In this document: positions 16,499 to 26,071 of the stretch, one piece after another | How positions within the stretch are numbered: position 1 is the stretch's first letter | Layout: each line of letters opens with the position of its first letter | Assembly (NCBI GenBank): GCA_016931535.1 | Contig: JAFGEP010000096.1 | Coordinates: forward strand, 1 to 64,000 | Source: Bradymonadales bacterium | GTDB lineage: Bacteria > Myxococcota_A > Bradymonadia > JAFGEP01 | DNA length: 64,000 bases | Direction of reading: 5' to 3' | Notes under the pieces: generated by a model | Database searches by the model: none | What the model was told of the DNA's origin: nothing | Seen by the model: only the letters and a program-made list of their open reading frames with translations | Program-made: the position numbers and the translations under genes

Positions 16499-16566
16499 TC
16501 GGTTGGCTATTGTTCAAATGTGGCTGGGGTGAATTTGGCTTTTTTTCCGAACAAGCACTTTGCCAT

Positions 16567-16627
16567 GGTGGCGCCGGGTAAGCTGACGAACAGGTCGGCA
16601 GCCCAGCCCCATCCGGCGGGAACCACC
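16567..16627 (+). ncRNA. Structured RNA leader element of unknown class
   Basis: A long hairpin can be folded by eye. The outer stem is GGTGGCGCCGG (16567-16577) paired with CCGGCG (16613-16618) and CCACC (16623-16627), interrupted only by a GGAA bulge at 16619-16622. Inside, GCTGAC (16582-16587) pairs with GTCGGC (16594-16599) around a 6-base loop. An intrinsic terminator follows within 15 bases and a gene start within 60. This suggests either a small RNA or a cis-regulatory leader. I compared it with SRP RNA, RNase P RNA and common riboswitch motifs from memory and found no match. Confidence 0.45.
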
Positions 16628-16637
16628 CCTAAACCAG

Positions 16638-16671
16638 AAAGACAGCTCCTGTGTGGGCTGTCTTTTTTTTT
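16638..16671 (+). terminator. Intrinsic terminator just before a coding start
   Basis: GACAGC (16641-16646) pairs with GCTGTC (16657-16662), extended by an AAA/TTT end, around a 10-base loop, and is followed by an uninterrupted T-run to 16671. It is the strongest terminator visible in the window. The next start codon is at 16683, leaving no room for a promoter between them. Confidence 0.88.
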
Positions 16672-16682
16672 GAGGTGTTCTT

Positions 16683-17417
16683 TTGAGAGACCAATTGCAG
16701 ATGCTCCTCGAGCTCCAGAAGCTGGACCTGGAGGTTGACGAGATTCGCAGTTCCAAAGAGAGCATCAAAGAGCGTGTGGAAGAAGCGAACCAGGTGCTGT
16801 TCCAGCTTCAGGAAGACCTGGAAGAGCATGCCCGCCAGCTCAATGCGACCGTGGAGCTCCAACAAGAAAAAGACCGGGAACGGCAGGAGCTGGAAGAGCG
16901 TTACAAGAAATCCAAAGGACGCCTGACCAAGGTCACCAACGCCAAAGAGTACAGCGCCATCGAGCTGGAGATCGAAAACACCAAACGGCTGACCACCCAG
17001 ATCGAGGAGGACCTGGTCCAGCTGATGGAGGTGATCGATACCGCTCAGCTCCAGATCTCCGACAAGCAACAGAAAATCGAGGGATTGCGGGAACAGATCG
17101 ATGCCGAGGGCCAAAAGGCCAACCAACACATCGGGGAGATCGAAGGCAGACTGGCGGCGATCCTGAGTAATCGAGACACACTGGCGGTCAATATCCGCAA
17201 GGAGATCATCCGCCGGTACTCCTTCATCCGCAGCCGCCGGGACGGAGTGGCCATCGTGGCCGCCCGGGACGGGTATTGCCAGGGATGCTATATGCAGCTG
17301 CCCCCCCAGCTCTACATCGAGCTTCAGCGCTGCAGTGCCCTGCAGTTCTGCCCCAGCTGCCAGCGGATCTTGTTCTTCGAGGGGAGGGAGACATCCACCG
17401 AACCCCAGGCCAGCTGA
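16683..17417 (+). CDS. C4-type zinc-ribbon coiled-coil protein (DUF164/CT398-like)
   Basis: The 244-residue protein is mostly a long charged coiled coil (about residues 5-190, rich in Glu, Lys, Gln and Leu). It ends in a zinc ribbon with two CxxC pairs (YCQGCYMQLPPQ and FCPSCQRILFF). This is the architecture of the CT398/CdsZ family; the Helicobacter and Chlamydia members have been linked to flagellar or secretion chaperoning, but no role is settled here. The start is TTG at 16683 with GAGG at 16673-16676, directly after the T-run of the terminator. Its expression must therefore depend on read-through or antitermination. Confidence 0.85.
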   Translation: MRDQLQMLLELQKLDLEVDEIRSSKESIKERVEEANQVLFQLQEDLEEHARQLNATVELQQEKDRERQELEERYKKSKGRLTKVTNAKEYSAIELEIENTKRLTTQIEEDLVQLMEVIDTAQLQISDKQQKIEGLREQIDAEGQKANQHIGEIEGRLAAILSNRDTLAVNIRKEIIRRYSFIRSRRDGVAIVAARDGYCQGCYMQLPPQLYIELQRCSALQFCPSCQRILFFEGRETSTEPQAS

Positions 17418-17588
17418 CCGCTGTTCATCCCGGTCAGGCTGGCTCGAACCCCTGTTCCTCTCTCGGGATGAGGCGGATAAACGGTCAGGGACAGGCGCTC
17501 GTTCGACACCGAATCGAGCATCGAGGCAGCTCGATACGATGTGTGAAGGCCACTACCGAGCAAGACACTTTACCTACATGAGGTCAGC

Positions 17589-18803
17589 ATGAAGCGCATT
17601 TCGACAACCTTGGCGGTGATTGTCTGGATGGCCTGGTTTCCACTGGCGGCCACTCAGCCGGAGGGCGACGAGCCTGTTTCATCCGTTGGCGAGGAGGAAA
17701 CGGGCGGACCGATCGCTGACCTCCCCCCGGAATCGTCCGGGGTGGAAAACGAGCTCTTGGCCTGGGATGTCCAGTGGTTCGGTTACATCCGGGCGGCGTT
17801 CGAGTGGGTGCAGGACGACCCCAACTACCATTTTGTGGGGGACAACAACGGATTCGTGCTGCACAACGCCCGCTTTGGGCTGTGTGGGATGAACCCCGAG
17901 TTGAACTTCGGATTTCAGATCAGCGTAGATGGTGCGGCCGACCTGCGAGAATCCTATAACACCCCGCTGGGGATGCTGGATGTGCGCCTGCGGGACGCCT
18001 TTTTGCGCTGGGATCCCATTCCATACGTCGGTTTCCAGGTCGGCCAGTTCAAGGTACCGTTCAGTGCCGAGGAGCTGTGGTCCACGGGTGACCTTTCGTT
18101 TGTTTCCCGTGCGGTGGGGCTGGAAGGGGTTCCGGTGGGCCGGGGCTTCGAGCAGCCGGGCCTGGTGTTCGGACGGCAGCTGGGCGCCATGCTCTCCCCA
18201 CAACAGCCGGTCTATTTTGGGGGCTTCGGTTTCACCTACTACGCTGCCCTGCTCAACGGCAACGGGACCAACGAGATCCTCAACGACAACTCGGATCTGG
18301 CCATCGCCGGGAGATTGGCGCTCTTCTGGTCCGACCTGGTGCAACTGGGAGGATCGATCTGGGTGAATGATCGGACCGTGGGCGAGTTGCCCAACCTCTA
18401 CCAGGAAAAGGACCTGGCGTTTGCCGTCGACCTGCTGGTGCGATGGCAAGGCCTGGAGCTGTTTGGCCAGTTCATCACCATGACCACCGAGTACCCGACC
18501 ATCGGTTCCCCCGACAGGGAGCAGCTCGCCTACCACGCTCAGATCCTGTACCGCTTCGAGCTGTTCACGGTTCCCTTCGCTCCCGCCTATCGGTTCGCCT
18601 ACTTTCATCCCTGGGCTCAAGGCGGTGGCGCGGCGGAGGGAGATCTGGACGCCTTCCAGTTGACCTACCACACCGCCGGTCTGACCATCTGGTCGCCCTG
18701 GTTCCCGGCCTGTCTCATCATCAACTACACCATCACTCAGGAAGAGGCGCCCCGGGAGCTGGAGAACAACCGGCTGGATCTCATGGTGGAGGTCAACTTC
18801 TGA
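17589..18803 (+). CDS. Phosphate-selective (OprO/OprP-like) porin
   Basis: A signal peptide (about residues 1-22, MKRISTTLAVIVWMAWFPLA) precedes a 404-residue beta-rich chain. The middle resembles the OprO/OprP family, with alternating amphipathic strands and DVRLRDAFLRWDPIPYVGFQ then VGQFKVPFSAEELWS, the usual 'reference to a related strain' region. The last residues (LDLMVEVNF) end in Phe, as expected of an outer-membrane barrel recognised by BamA. Substrate is not predictable from the sequence. It is followed by a lipoprotein gene after about 230 bases. Confidence 0.75.
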   Translation: MKRISTTLAVIVWMAWFPLAATQPEGDEPVSSVGEEETGGPIADLPPESSGVENELLAWDVQWFGYIRAAFEWVQDDPNYHFVGDNNGFVLHNARFGLCGMNPELNFGFQISVDGAADLRESYNTPLGMLDVRLRDAFLRWDPIPYVGFQVGQFKVPFSAEELWSTGDLSFVSRAVGLEGVPVGRGFEQPGLVFGRQLGAMLSPQQPVYFGGFGFTYYAALLNGNGTNEILNDNSDLAIAGRLALFWSDLVQLGGSIWVNDRTVGELPNLYQEKDLAFAVDLLVRWQGLELFGQFITMTTEYPTIGSPDREQLAYHAQILYRFELFTVPFAPAYRFAYFHPWAQGGGAAEGDLDAFQLTYHTAGLTIWSPWFPACLIINYTITQEEAPRELENNRLDLMVEVNF

Positions 18804-19031
18804 TGGAGGGACGGCTTGGAGCGCCGAACGATCCGGCGAGGAGGAAGTTCGGGTGGCCGCGCATCGGGAAGATGCTGTGAAGGTGGTGAGGAACGGCGGA
18901 CCGAGCGGGGAGCCGAGGTCGCTTTTTTCCAGGGTAGACTCTTGTTACGCTGGAGTCGATCGGAAAGACGAACGACAGGATGCCCAAAGCCGACCCGGCA
19001 GCGCGGATCGGCCCGACAGACGAGGGTTGCC

Positions 19032-22000
19032 ATGATGTGTTCCCAGATGGTGTCTGGCCGAGGCTCTCGGCGGCTTGCGGCCTTTCTCCTGATCTCCGCC
19101 TCGGCTTCCCTGCTGGCATTGGGCTGTGTCGAGGAGGCGCCCCCCTGGGCTTCGGCGCGGCAGATCACCCAGCGATCCGAGCTGATCGGGGGCACCCGGG
19201 CGCTGGGAGAGATCGGCGATTTCCTCATGGAAAACGACCAGATCCGGGTCATCATCCAGGGGCCCGGTTTCTCCCGCGGCTTTGGTGTGTTCGGCGGCAG
19301 CCTGATCGACGCCGACCTGCGCAGACCGACGGAGGAAGGCTCCTCCCAGGGCGGTGTGGGGCAAGACTCCTTCGCCGAGCTCTTTCCCGCCTTTTTTCTT
19401 CAGGCCACGGCGGTGGGCACGGTGGAGATCCTGTCCGACGGCTCGGACGGAGGGGCTGCCCGCATCCGGGCCACCGGCCAGGTCGACGACTTCATGACCA
19501 TGGCCAGCTTCCTCAACCGGGCCGCCATCGGCTCCCATACCGACTACACCGATCCCGACTCTCGACAGCGCGTCCGCTACGAGACCATCTACGAGCTGAT
19601 GCCGGGGCGGCGCTATGTGACCATCCGTTACCGGGTGACCAATATCTCCGCCACGCCCCTGTTTTTCCCGTCCAGCGACGTCGCTCTGCTCTTGCGGTTG
19701 GCCGGCCTGACCACCGAGGGGTTCACCCTGCCTGTGGCCGATGTTGCCCTGTTCGGGGCGAGCGCCAGCGTCTTCATGCCGGGCGTGGGCTTTGATACCC
19801 GCTTTTCCCTGGTGGACGCCTATAACCGAGGAGCGCAATGGCCGGCCTTCCCGGGGGTAGTGACCGATTTCATCGCCAGCAGCAGCCCCTACGGGGTGAG
19901 CTACGGCCTCATCGCCGAGGCCTCGGACCGCAATTTCGTCTACAACAAGCGACAGTTCTATGACACCGGCGAATACGAGATCAACCGGTCCTCTCTGTTG
20001 ATCCCGTTTCTGGCCAGCAGCTTTCTCGGCGTCTTCTACGTCGATGCCCCACCCACCCTGGAGTCCGGCGAGTCGTTCGAGGTCACCAAGTACTTCGTGC
20101 TGGGCTCGGGGGATGTGGGCAGCGTCCTGGATACCATCAACCAGATCCAGGGGGTGGCCACCGGTTGGCTGGGAGGCCGGGTGATCGACCAGGTGAGCGG
20201 CCAGGCTCCCGAGGACGCCTACGTCATCGTCTACCAGCGGACGCCCAGTGGAAACCGCCGCATCTTCAGCCAGTACAACCTGCACGGAGAAGGGTTCTTC
20301 GGAGGCAACCTGCCCCCTGGCGAGTACAGCGCCCGGGTCTTTGGGAGGGGGCGGCCGGCCAGTGATCCGGTCGATTTTTCCATCGATCGCGATCGCTCCA
20401 CCAGCCTGGTGCTGATCGCCAACTCGCCAGGGCGGATCGTGGCCACTGTGGTGGACTCTTCTGGACGGCGGCTGCCGGCCAAGGTCAGCGTCGTGGGCAG
20501 CTATGACGCCGACCGATCCGAGCAACAGACCCGCACCTTCTTGTTCGATCTGGCCGCCGGCGAGACCTACCGCTACTCCGACATGGTGCCGGACGACCCG
20601 GACGATCCCGATACCCGGCGCTACGTGGAAACCACAGAGCCAACAAACGACGGGATGGCGCAGCTTTTGGTGCGACCTGGGAGCTATGATGTCTACATCA
20701 GCCGGGGCCCGGAGTACAACGTGAGCCGATCCAAAGTGGTCGTGGGTCCGGGGGAGACCGTGTCTGTGGCCGCAACCCTGAGCCGGGTGGTAGACACTAC
20801 CGGCTGGATAGCGGCCGATACCCATCTCCACACCATCAACAGCATCGACGCCAGCACCTCTTTGGACCGCCGAGTCCGGATGCTGGCGGCCGAAGGGGTG
20901 GAGTGGGCGGTCGCTACCGACCACAACTACATCACCGACTACAGCCCGGCCATCGCCCGCAACAACTTGCAGCAGTGGCTGACCAGCAGCATTGGCATCG
21001 AGCTGACCACGCTGGAGTCCGGCCACTTCAACGGCTACCCGCTGCGGTACCAGGTGGGGCCGATCACCCACGGCGCTTTCCAGTGGTCCCAACGTACTCC
21101 CGGCGAGCTGTTTGCCGAGCTGCGGGCCCTGGGGCGATACGGTCCGGAGAACACCATCGTCCAGGTGAACCACCCGCGAGATACCATCCTGGGTTATCTC
21201 AACCAGTACCGCCGGGATGGGTTGACCGGAGAGTACACCGAGCCGGGGTTGATGGAGCAGTTCATCAGCCCGGAGGGCCAGGCCTTCTTCGACGAGGAGG
21301 GCCAGACCACCTGGTCCTGGGATTTCGATGCCTTCGAAATTCTCAACGGCAAACGTTTCGACTTGATTCATCACTACCGAGTTCCCGAGAACCTGCCCGA
21401 GGGCGAGCTGCCGGATGCCATCCCACCAGCGGGGACGATCCTGATCGACGAGGATGGACAGGTCTCCTACCCCGGGGCCCTCGACGATTGGTACAACCTC
21501 ATCAACCTCGGCTATCGGTACGTGGCGGTGGGGGTCAGCGATAGCCACGAGGATCTCCAGGAGCCGGGTTACGCCCGGACGATGATCCACACCGGATTGG
21601 ACGATCCAATGAAGGTAGAAGAGATGGACATGGTCCGCGGCCTGCGGAGCCGGCGTGTCTTCGTCACCAACGGGCCGATGGTCGACCTCTACATCAACCA
21701 CCCGGAGCAAGGCGCCATCGGTCAGACCCTGGTCGATTCCGATGGCACCATCTCCTTGACCTTCCGGGTGACCGCCGCCCCCTGGATCAGCGTCGGCAGG
21801 GTGAACCTGATCCGCAACGGGTTGGTGGTCCACGTGATCTCGGTGGACCAGGAGCGCGATCTGGCGGCCCGTCCGCTCGAGCAGACCGTGGAGCTGAGCC
21901 TGGATACCGACGAGGAGGGCCAGTTCGTCGACAGCTGGTTTGCGGTGGAGCTCATCGGCTACCAGAGCTTCTTTCCCATCGTGAGACCCGAAGAGATCCC

Positions 22001-22391
22001 GCCGCTGGAGCTGAGCGATGCCATCGGCAACATCGCGGGGTCTTTTGGGGTGGGCAGCTCGGAGTACGGGGATCTCCGTCCTGCGAGGAACACGGCGGTG
22101 ACCGCATTTGCTCACACCAACCCGGTATGGGTCACGCTGGACGAAGGGCCTTTTGACCCACCTGGTCCCACGCCGCTTGTCATCCGGGATGACCCTTCCC
22201 ATGACCCGGGATGGGACTCCAACCCCTTCGGCAGGAGCTTTGTCCCCGGACCGTTTCCGGAATCGACCCGTTATCGACCCGTGGGCTCGGCATCTCCACT
22301 CACCACGGACCAGCCCGGCCTGTTTGATCGTAATCCGGGCGACCTGATCGACGTGAGAGCGATCTTCGATGCCTTCTCAAACGGCCAGTGA
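19032..22391 (+). CDS. CehA/McbA-family PHP-domain lipoprotein
   Basis: I start at ATG 19032, which has GAGGG at 19022-19026 and yields a lipoprotein signal ending LLALGC. The open frame begins earlier, at 18816, but that part looks non-coding. The 1119-residue protein has a large N-terminal beta region, a carboxypeptidase-regulatory-like beta domain (about 380-590), and then a PHP metal-dependent hydrolase domain from about residue 594. Its likely metal ligands are in ADTHLHT, ATDHNY, VNHPRD and GVSDSHED. CehA and McbA hydrolyse carbamate or amide substrates, but this family is broad and the substrate here is unknown. It is probably anchored to the outer membrane. Confidence 0.78.
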   Translation: MMCSQMVSGRGSRRLAAFLLISASASLLALGCVEEAPPWASARQITQRSELIGGTRALGEIGDFLMENDQIRVIIQGPGFSRGFGVFGGSLIDADLRRPTEEGSSQGGVGQDSFAELFPAFFLQATAVGTVEILSDGSDGGAARIRATGQVDDFMTMASFLNRAAIGSHTDYTDPDSRQRVRYETIYELMPGRRYVTIRYRVTNISATPLFFPSSDVALLLRLAGLTTEGFTLPVADVALFGASASVFMPGVGFDTRFSLVDAYNRGAQWPAFPGVVTDFIASSSPYGVSYGLIAEASDRNFVYNKRQFYDTGEYEINRSSLLIPFLASSFLGVFYVDAPPTLESGESFEVTKYFVLGSGDVGSVLDTINQIQGVATGWLGGRVIDQVSGQAPEDAYVIVYQRTPSGNRRIFSQYNLHGEGFFGGNLPPGEYSARVFGRGRPASDPVDFSIDRDRSTSLVLIANSPGRIVATVVDSSGRRLPAKVSVVGSYDADRSEQQTRTFLFDLAAGETYRYSDMVPDDPDDPDTRRYVETTEPTNDGMAQLLVRPGSYDVYISRGPEYNVSRSKVVVGPGETVSVAATLSRVVDTTGWIAADTHLHTINSIDASTSLDRRVRMLAAEGVEWAVATDHNYITDYSPAIARNNLQQWLTSSIGIELTTLESGHFNGYPLRYQVGPITHGAFQWSQRTPGELFAELRALGRYGPENTIVQVNHPRDTILGYLNQYRRDGLTGEYTEPGLMEQFISPEGQAFFDEEGQTTWSWDFDAFEILNGKRFDLIHHYRVPENLPEGELPDAIPPAGTILIDEDGQVSYPGALDDWYNLINLGYRYVAVGVSDSHEDLQEPGYARTMIHTGLDDPMKVEEMDMVRGLRSRRVFVTNGPMVDLYINHPEQGAIGQTLVDSDGTISLTFRVTAAPWISVGRVNLIRNGLVVHVISVDQERDLAARPLEQTVELSLDTDEEGQFVDSWFAVELIGYQSFFPIVRPEEIPPLELSDAIGNIAGSFGVGSSEYGDLRPARNTAVTAFAHTNPVWVTLDEGPFDPPGPTPLVIRDDPSHDPGWDSNPFGRSFVPGPFPESTRYRPVGSASPLTTDQPGLFDRNPGDLIDVRAIFDAFSNGQ

Positions 22392-22417
22392 TCCGGAGTC
22401 GATCCAGGAGGGGGCGT

Positions 22418-23065
22418 ATGTCCAGACAGTTCGGTGGGAACCGCGGGCGGTTCGGCTTCTGGCTCGTTTCTGGCTTGCTGGTGGCGGTGACCGGATCGAC
22501 TTTGGCGCTGGCTCACATCCTGCCGGAAACCCGCCAGCTGGTGTTGTCGGTCGAGCCCACCCGATGCCAGCTCCTGGTGACTTACGAGCTGCCGGCCGGC
22601 CAGATGGCGAGGGATTATCGCCTCATGGTGGATATGAACCATGACGGCCAGGTTTCGGGGGGGGTAGAGCGCTGGGCGGTGGCCATGGCGCTACTCCCCC
22701 GAATGCAGGCGGGTTTGAGCCTGTTGATAGACGGTCAGGCGGTCCCCCTGGAGCTGGAAAACGTCTCCTTCCAGGATGGGGCAGGCAGCGGCCATCGGCG
22801 CGGGTTTGCAGGGATGGCCCTGCTGGTGGCCAACTTTGCGGAGCCGCTGACAGGTCCCACCGAGATCCGGCTGCGCCTCTCCTCGGGAAGCTCTCACGTG
22901 CATGTCCAGGCCCAGGTCGCCGAAGGCCTGACCCTGTCGGATTCATCCCAACCCGTTCAGCCCGACGCGCCGGTCATCGGCCCGACCCACCTGGATCCGG
23001 GGATCGACCTGGTCCTCACGGTTCAGCCGGCCGAGCCGGTCCAGCCGGCCGAGTCGGATGGGTGA
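22418..23065 (+). CDS. Small exported protein, function unknown
   Basis: I do not recognise this gene. ATG 22418 has an excellent GGAGGGGG site (22407-22414) and gives 215 residues; the GTG at 22388 overlaps the previous stop but has no such site. The N-terminus has a Sec signal (WLVSGLLVAVTGSTLALA). The rest is a beta-rich soluble chain, ending in a Pro/Gln-rich tail with short repeats of VQPAEPVQPAES type. It sits 26 bases after the PHP lipoprotein, so the two are probably co-transcribed. Confidence 0.65.
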   Translation: MSRQFGGNRGRFGFWLVSGLLVAVTGSTLALAHILPETRQLVLSVEPTRCQLLVTYELPAGQMARDYRLMVDMNHDGQVSGGVERWAVAMALLPRMQAGLSLLIDGQAVPLELENVSFQDGAGSGHRRGFAGMALLVANFAEPLTGPTEIRLRLSSGSSHVHVQAQVAEGLTLSDSSQPVQPDAPVIGPTHLDPGIDLVLTVQPAEPVQPAESDG

Positions 23066-23200
23066 ACGAGCGGAAACCGATCCTCTGACTTTCCCAAGTT
23101 CACAGGGCGTCATCCCCAGTCTTTGCCAAGGGCAAGGAGGTCGTGGCGATCGGCTTGTCCGGTCGCTGGGAGTTTGACGACGAGATTGTGGTCTGCCCGG

Positions 23201-23288
23201 GTCTTGTCCCCGCACACCAGGAGCCATCGCGTCAGCGTCGGTCCTCACCCGGTGAACAAAGTCTTGCCCCCGCACGCCAGGAGCCATC
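23201..23288 (+). repeat. Two 28-base direct repeats at 60-base period
   Basis: The segment at 23201-23228 is repeated at 23261-23288 with 26 of 28 bases identical, and the offset is exactly 60 bases. Both lie in the roughly 290-base gap between the exported protein and comEC, where I see no gene. On the minus strand each copy would read MAPGVRGQD, but no supported gene uses that frame. Confidence 0.7.
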
Positions 23289-23359
23289 ATTTGGCGGAAC
23301 CTGCAACCGCCGTTCCGTTCCGTCGATAACGCCTCGGACTGTTGGCGAGGTTGGGTGTC

Positions 23360-25858
23360 ATGGGGGCCCATAGGCAACAACCGGCAAGCTACGGGATGCC
23401 TCGCTGGCCCTACAGCGTGCATCTGGCGCTGGGGACGGTGGCGGGCATTCGGCTGGCTTCCTGGCTTCCTGGCATCTGCCAGGTCGGGGTGGCGGTCTTG
23501 GGCCTGGGGCTGGTGTTGCTGGCCACCCTCATGCTGGCATGGTCGAAAGGTGCCAGGGGTCTGGTTTGCTGGTTTCTGTTCGGCATGGGGGCAGGGGGGA
23601 TGCGTCTGGCCTTCACCGACCCGCGATTTCTGGCGGACGAGGAGATCACCTGGCAGCTGCCCGAGTGGCCTGCCCGGGTGGAGATGGAGCTGATCGCCCG
23701 CGCGGTGTCGGGTGCTCGGCGCACCGACAGTGGATGGCAGGCGGTGGTGGAGGTCCGGGAGATCAGGGCGCGAGGCTCGCAATGGGAACCAGCCTGCGGA
23801 CGCCTCCGGCTGATCTGGAGATCCACGAGAGGGGAGGTCCTGACGGGGGACATCCTACAGATCAAGGGGCATGGCGGACGGGCTCCACCTCGCCAGCACC
23901 CCTTCGACCGCGACCGGCGGCATCGAGAGCGAAGAGAGGGGGTGGCGGGCACCGTCACGATGGGCGGCGGCCTGCACCCTTTGCTGATCGGGCGATCGAG
24001 CTCCCCTGTTCACCGGTTTTTTGCAGGGGTGGACCGCCTTCGCCTGACCATGGAGCAGGCCCTGATCGACTGTGCGGATCCCCGTGTCACTTCCTGGATA
24101 TTGGCTGTAGGGGTGGGTACCCGCGCCGATTTCGATCCGTCTGATCGCGAGCTGGTGATCCGCTCCGGGATCGCCCACCTGCTGGCGGTGTCCGGGCTGC
24201 ACCTGGGGATCTTCGTGCTCACGGTGCGACGGGTGGTTCAGTGGGTGGCAGGTCTCCTGGTCTGGCCGCTCACCATTCGCCATCGCCGTTTCCATGGGGC
24301 GCTGGTCACCCTTCCATTGTGCTGGCTGTATACCCTGCTTACCGGGGTCGCCACTGCGACGACCCGGGCCGCGCTCTTTGTGAGCTTCTATTCGCTGGCG
24401 GAGCTGCTGGGGCGCCGCTCCAGCGGAGCAGGCGCCGTTGGCATCTCCTGTGCGGTCATTCTGCTCTATAATCCGCACGAGCTCTTCTCGCCCTCCTTCC
24501 AGCTCTCGGTGATGGCGGTGATCGGGCTGTTGCTGGGTGGAAGCGCCGGCAGGCGGCGCACGTTAGCCGGTGGGGTCGAACTGTGGCGGCGCCTGCTCTG
24601 GCGCTTCGCCGACCGCGTCAGAGGCCTCGCGCTGCTCTCCCTGGGCGCCTGGATGGGGACCGCGCCGGTGCTGGCTTATCACTTCGGACAGATCTCGATC
24701 AGCGGTATTCTGGCCAACATCCTCGTCGTCCCTCTGCTGTCGGTGGCGCTGGTGGCCGGTTCGGGGGCAGCCCTGGCGATGGCTCCCCTGTGGCCCGGTG
24801 TGGCCGCCATCGTGGCTGGGGGCTGCCAGGTGGCAATCGACACGGCGTTCTGTTTTTTGGAGCCTGCATCCAACTGGGTGGGCGACCCGCTGACCATCGG
24901 CCGGCCCTGGGTGCCCGAGCTGGTCGCCTGGTATCTCTTGGCTCTGTCGGGGGTAGCGGGCTCGGCTCGACGGGTCCATCTTTGGCCTGCACTCCGGTTG
25001 GGTTGTGGCTCTCTGGTGGTCATGGCGGTCTGTTGCTGTCTGCGTCTGTCGCCACCGCCTGTAATGGAGGTCTGGTTTCTCCCGGTTGGCCAGGGCGATG
25101 CCACGCTGGTACGGCTCCCGTCGGGCCACCACCTCTTGGTGGATGCGGGTGGGCAACGAGTTGGGGCGGATCCCGGTCGATCGGTGATCGTGCCCATCCT
25201 GAGAGGTCTGGGGGTGCAACGGCTGGATCTCCTGGTGCTGAGCCATGGGGATTTCGACCACATCGGAGGGGTGGCCGGGGTGATCGGGGCCTATCCGCCC
25301 AGGGAGCTGTGGCTGACGCGATCGGTTCTCGATCAGTTGGAGGATCTGGAGATTGCGCCCTACCTGCGGGAGGGAGGGACGGTTATCCGGGTGATGGAGG
25401 GAAGCGGAGCGGTCTATCCTCTGGGCGGAGCGAGGCTGGAGGTGTTTCAGGCGGGGGTGATGGGCAGCGGCGCGTCGGCGGTGGGGATGTCGGGCAACAA
25501 CCGGTCGCTTTGTTTGAAGATCAGCTGGGAGGATCGCCGAGTGCTGCTGCCCGGCGACGTCGAGGAGGCGGCGGAGGCGTTGCTCGTGGGTCAGCACGGC
25601 CTGGATCTGGAGTCGGATCTGCTCAAGGTCCCGCATCATGGGAGCCGCTCCTCCAGCTCCATGCGGTTTCTGGCCCATGTGCTGCCCCGGTTTGCCGTTT
25701 TCAGTCTCGGTGCCGGAAACCGATTTGGATTTCCCCATGGTGAGGTCACCAGGCGATACGAGCGTTTGGGCGTACGGAGTTGGCGCACGGATCGGGAAGG
25801 GTTGGTTCGTTTCCGGCTATCTCGGTTCCGCATCGCGGTCAGGGCGGGTAACTGGTAA
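23360..25858 (+). CDS. comEC: ComEC/Rec2 DNA-uptake channel protein
   Basis: ComEC forms the inner-membrane channel for single-stranded DNA entry in competence. The ATG at 23360 gives 832 residues, with TTG 23342 and ATG 23396 as alternatives. The order of domains is typical: N-terminal membrane segments with a soluble DUF4131 region, the Competence membrane domain (starting near IRSGIAHLLAVSGLHLGI), and a C-terminal metallo-beta-lactamase domain with LSHGDFDHIGG near residue 629 and later KVPHHGSRSS. The metal-ligand motif is intact, so the nuclease-like domain may be active. No other competence gene is adjacent. Confidence 0.93.
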   Translation: MGAHRQQPASYGMPRWPYSVHLALGTVAGIRLASWLPGICQVGVAVLGLGLVLLATLMLAWSKGARGLVCWFLFGMGAGGMRLAFTDPRFLADEEITWQLPEWPARVEMELIARAVSGARRTDSGWQAVVEVREIRARGSQWEPACGRLRLIWRSTRGEVLTGDILQIKGHGGRAPPRQHPFDRDRRHRERREGVAGTVTMGGGLHPLLIGRSSSPVHRFFAGVDRLRLTMEQALIDCADPRVTSWILAVGVGTRADFDPSDRELVIRSGIAHLLAVSGLHLGIFVLTVRRVVQWVAGLLVWPLTIRHRRFHGALVTLPLCWLYTLLTGVATATTRAALFVSFYSLAELLGRRSSGAGAVGISCAVILLYNPHELFSPSFQLSVMAVIGLLLGGSAGRRRTLAGGVELWRRLLWRFADRVRGLALLSLGAWMGTAPVLAYHFGQISISGILANILVVPLLSVALVAGSGAALAMAPLWPGVAAIVAGGCQVAIDTAFCFLEPASNWVGDPLTIGRPWVPELVAWYLLALSGVAGSARRVHLWPALRLGCGSLVVMAVCCCLRLSPPPVMEVWFLPVGQGDATLVRLPSGHHLLVDAGGQRVGADPGRSVIVPILRGLGVQRLDLLVLSHGDFDHIGGVAGVIGAYPPRELWLTRSVLDQLEDLEIAPYLREGGTVIRVMEGSGAVYPLGGARLEVFQAGVMGSGASAVGMSGNNRSLCLKISWEDRRVLLPGDVEEAAEALLVGQHGLDLESDLLKVPHHGSRSSSSMRFLAHVLPRFAVFSLGAGNRFGFPHGEVTRRYERLGVRSWRTDREGLVRFRLSRFRIAVRAGNW

Positions 25859-26071
25859 GTCTGGACACCTATCGGGGAATCTGGTTGAGTACCGTCCACT
25901 CCGGCGGCGAAGGGGGGCAACGGCTGGGAGGTCCCGTCCGCACGGCAGTCGGCTCGAACGAGACGGGTGTTTTGTGCGAAGGGAAGCGGTCTGCATGGGT
26001 GTATCCCCCTGGGTGGTTGCCGCGGGTCGATCAGCAAGAGCGTACGACACACCCCGGAGCGATGGGTCAGC

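Noticed and set aside
16567..16627. Hairpin as SRP RNA or RNase P RNA
   Set aside because: The SRP GGAA-tetraloop motif and the RNase P conserved segments are absent.
18945..22202. 1085-codon minus-strand frame opposite the CehA-like gene
   Set aside because: The plus-strand protein has clear PHP motifs and a lipoprotein signal; the antisense frame shows none.
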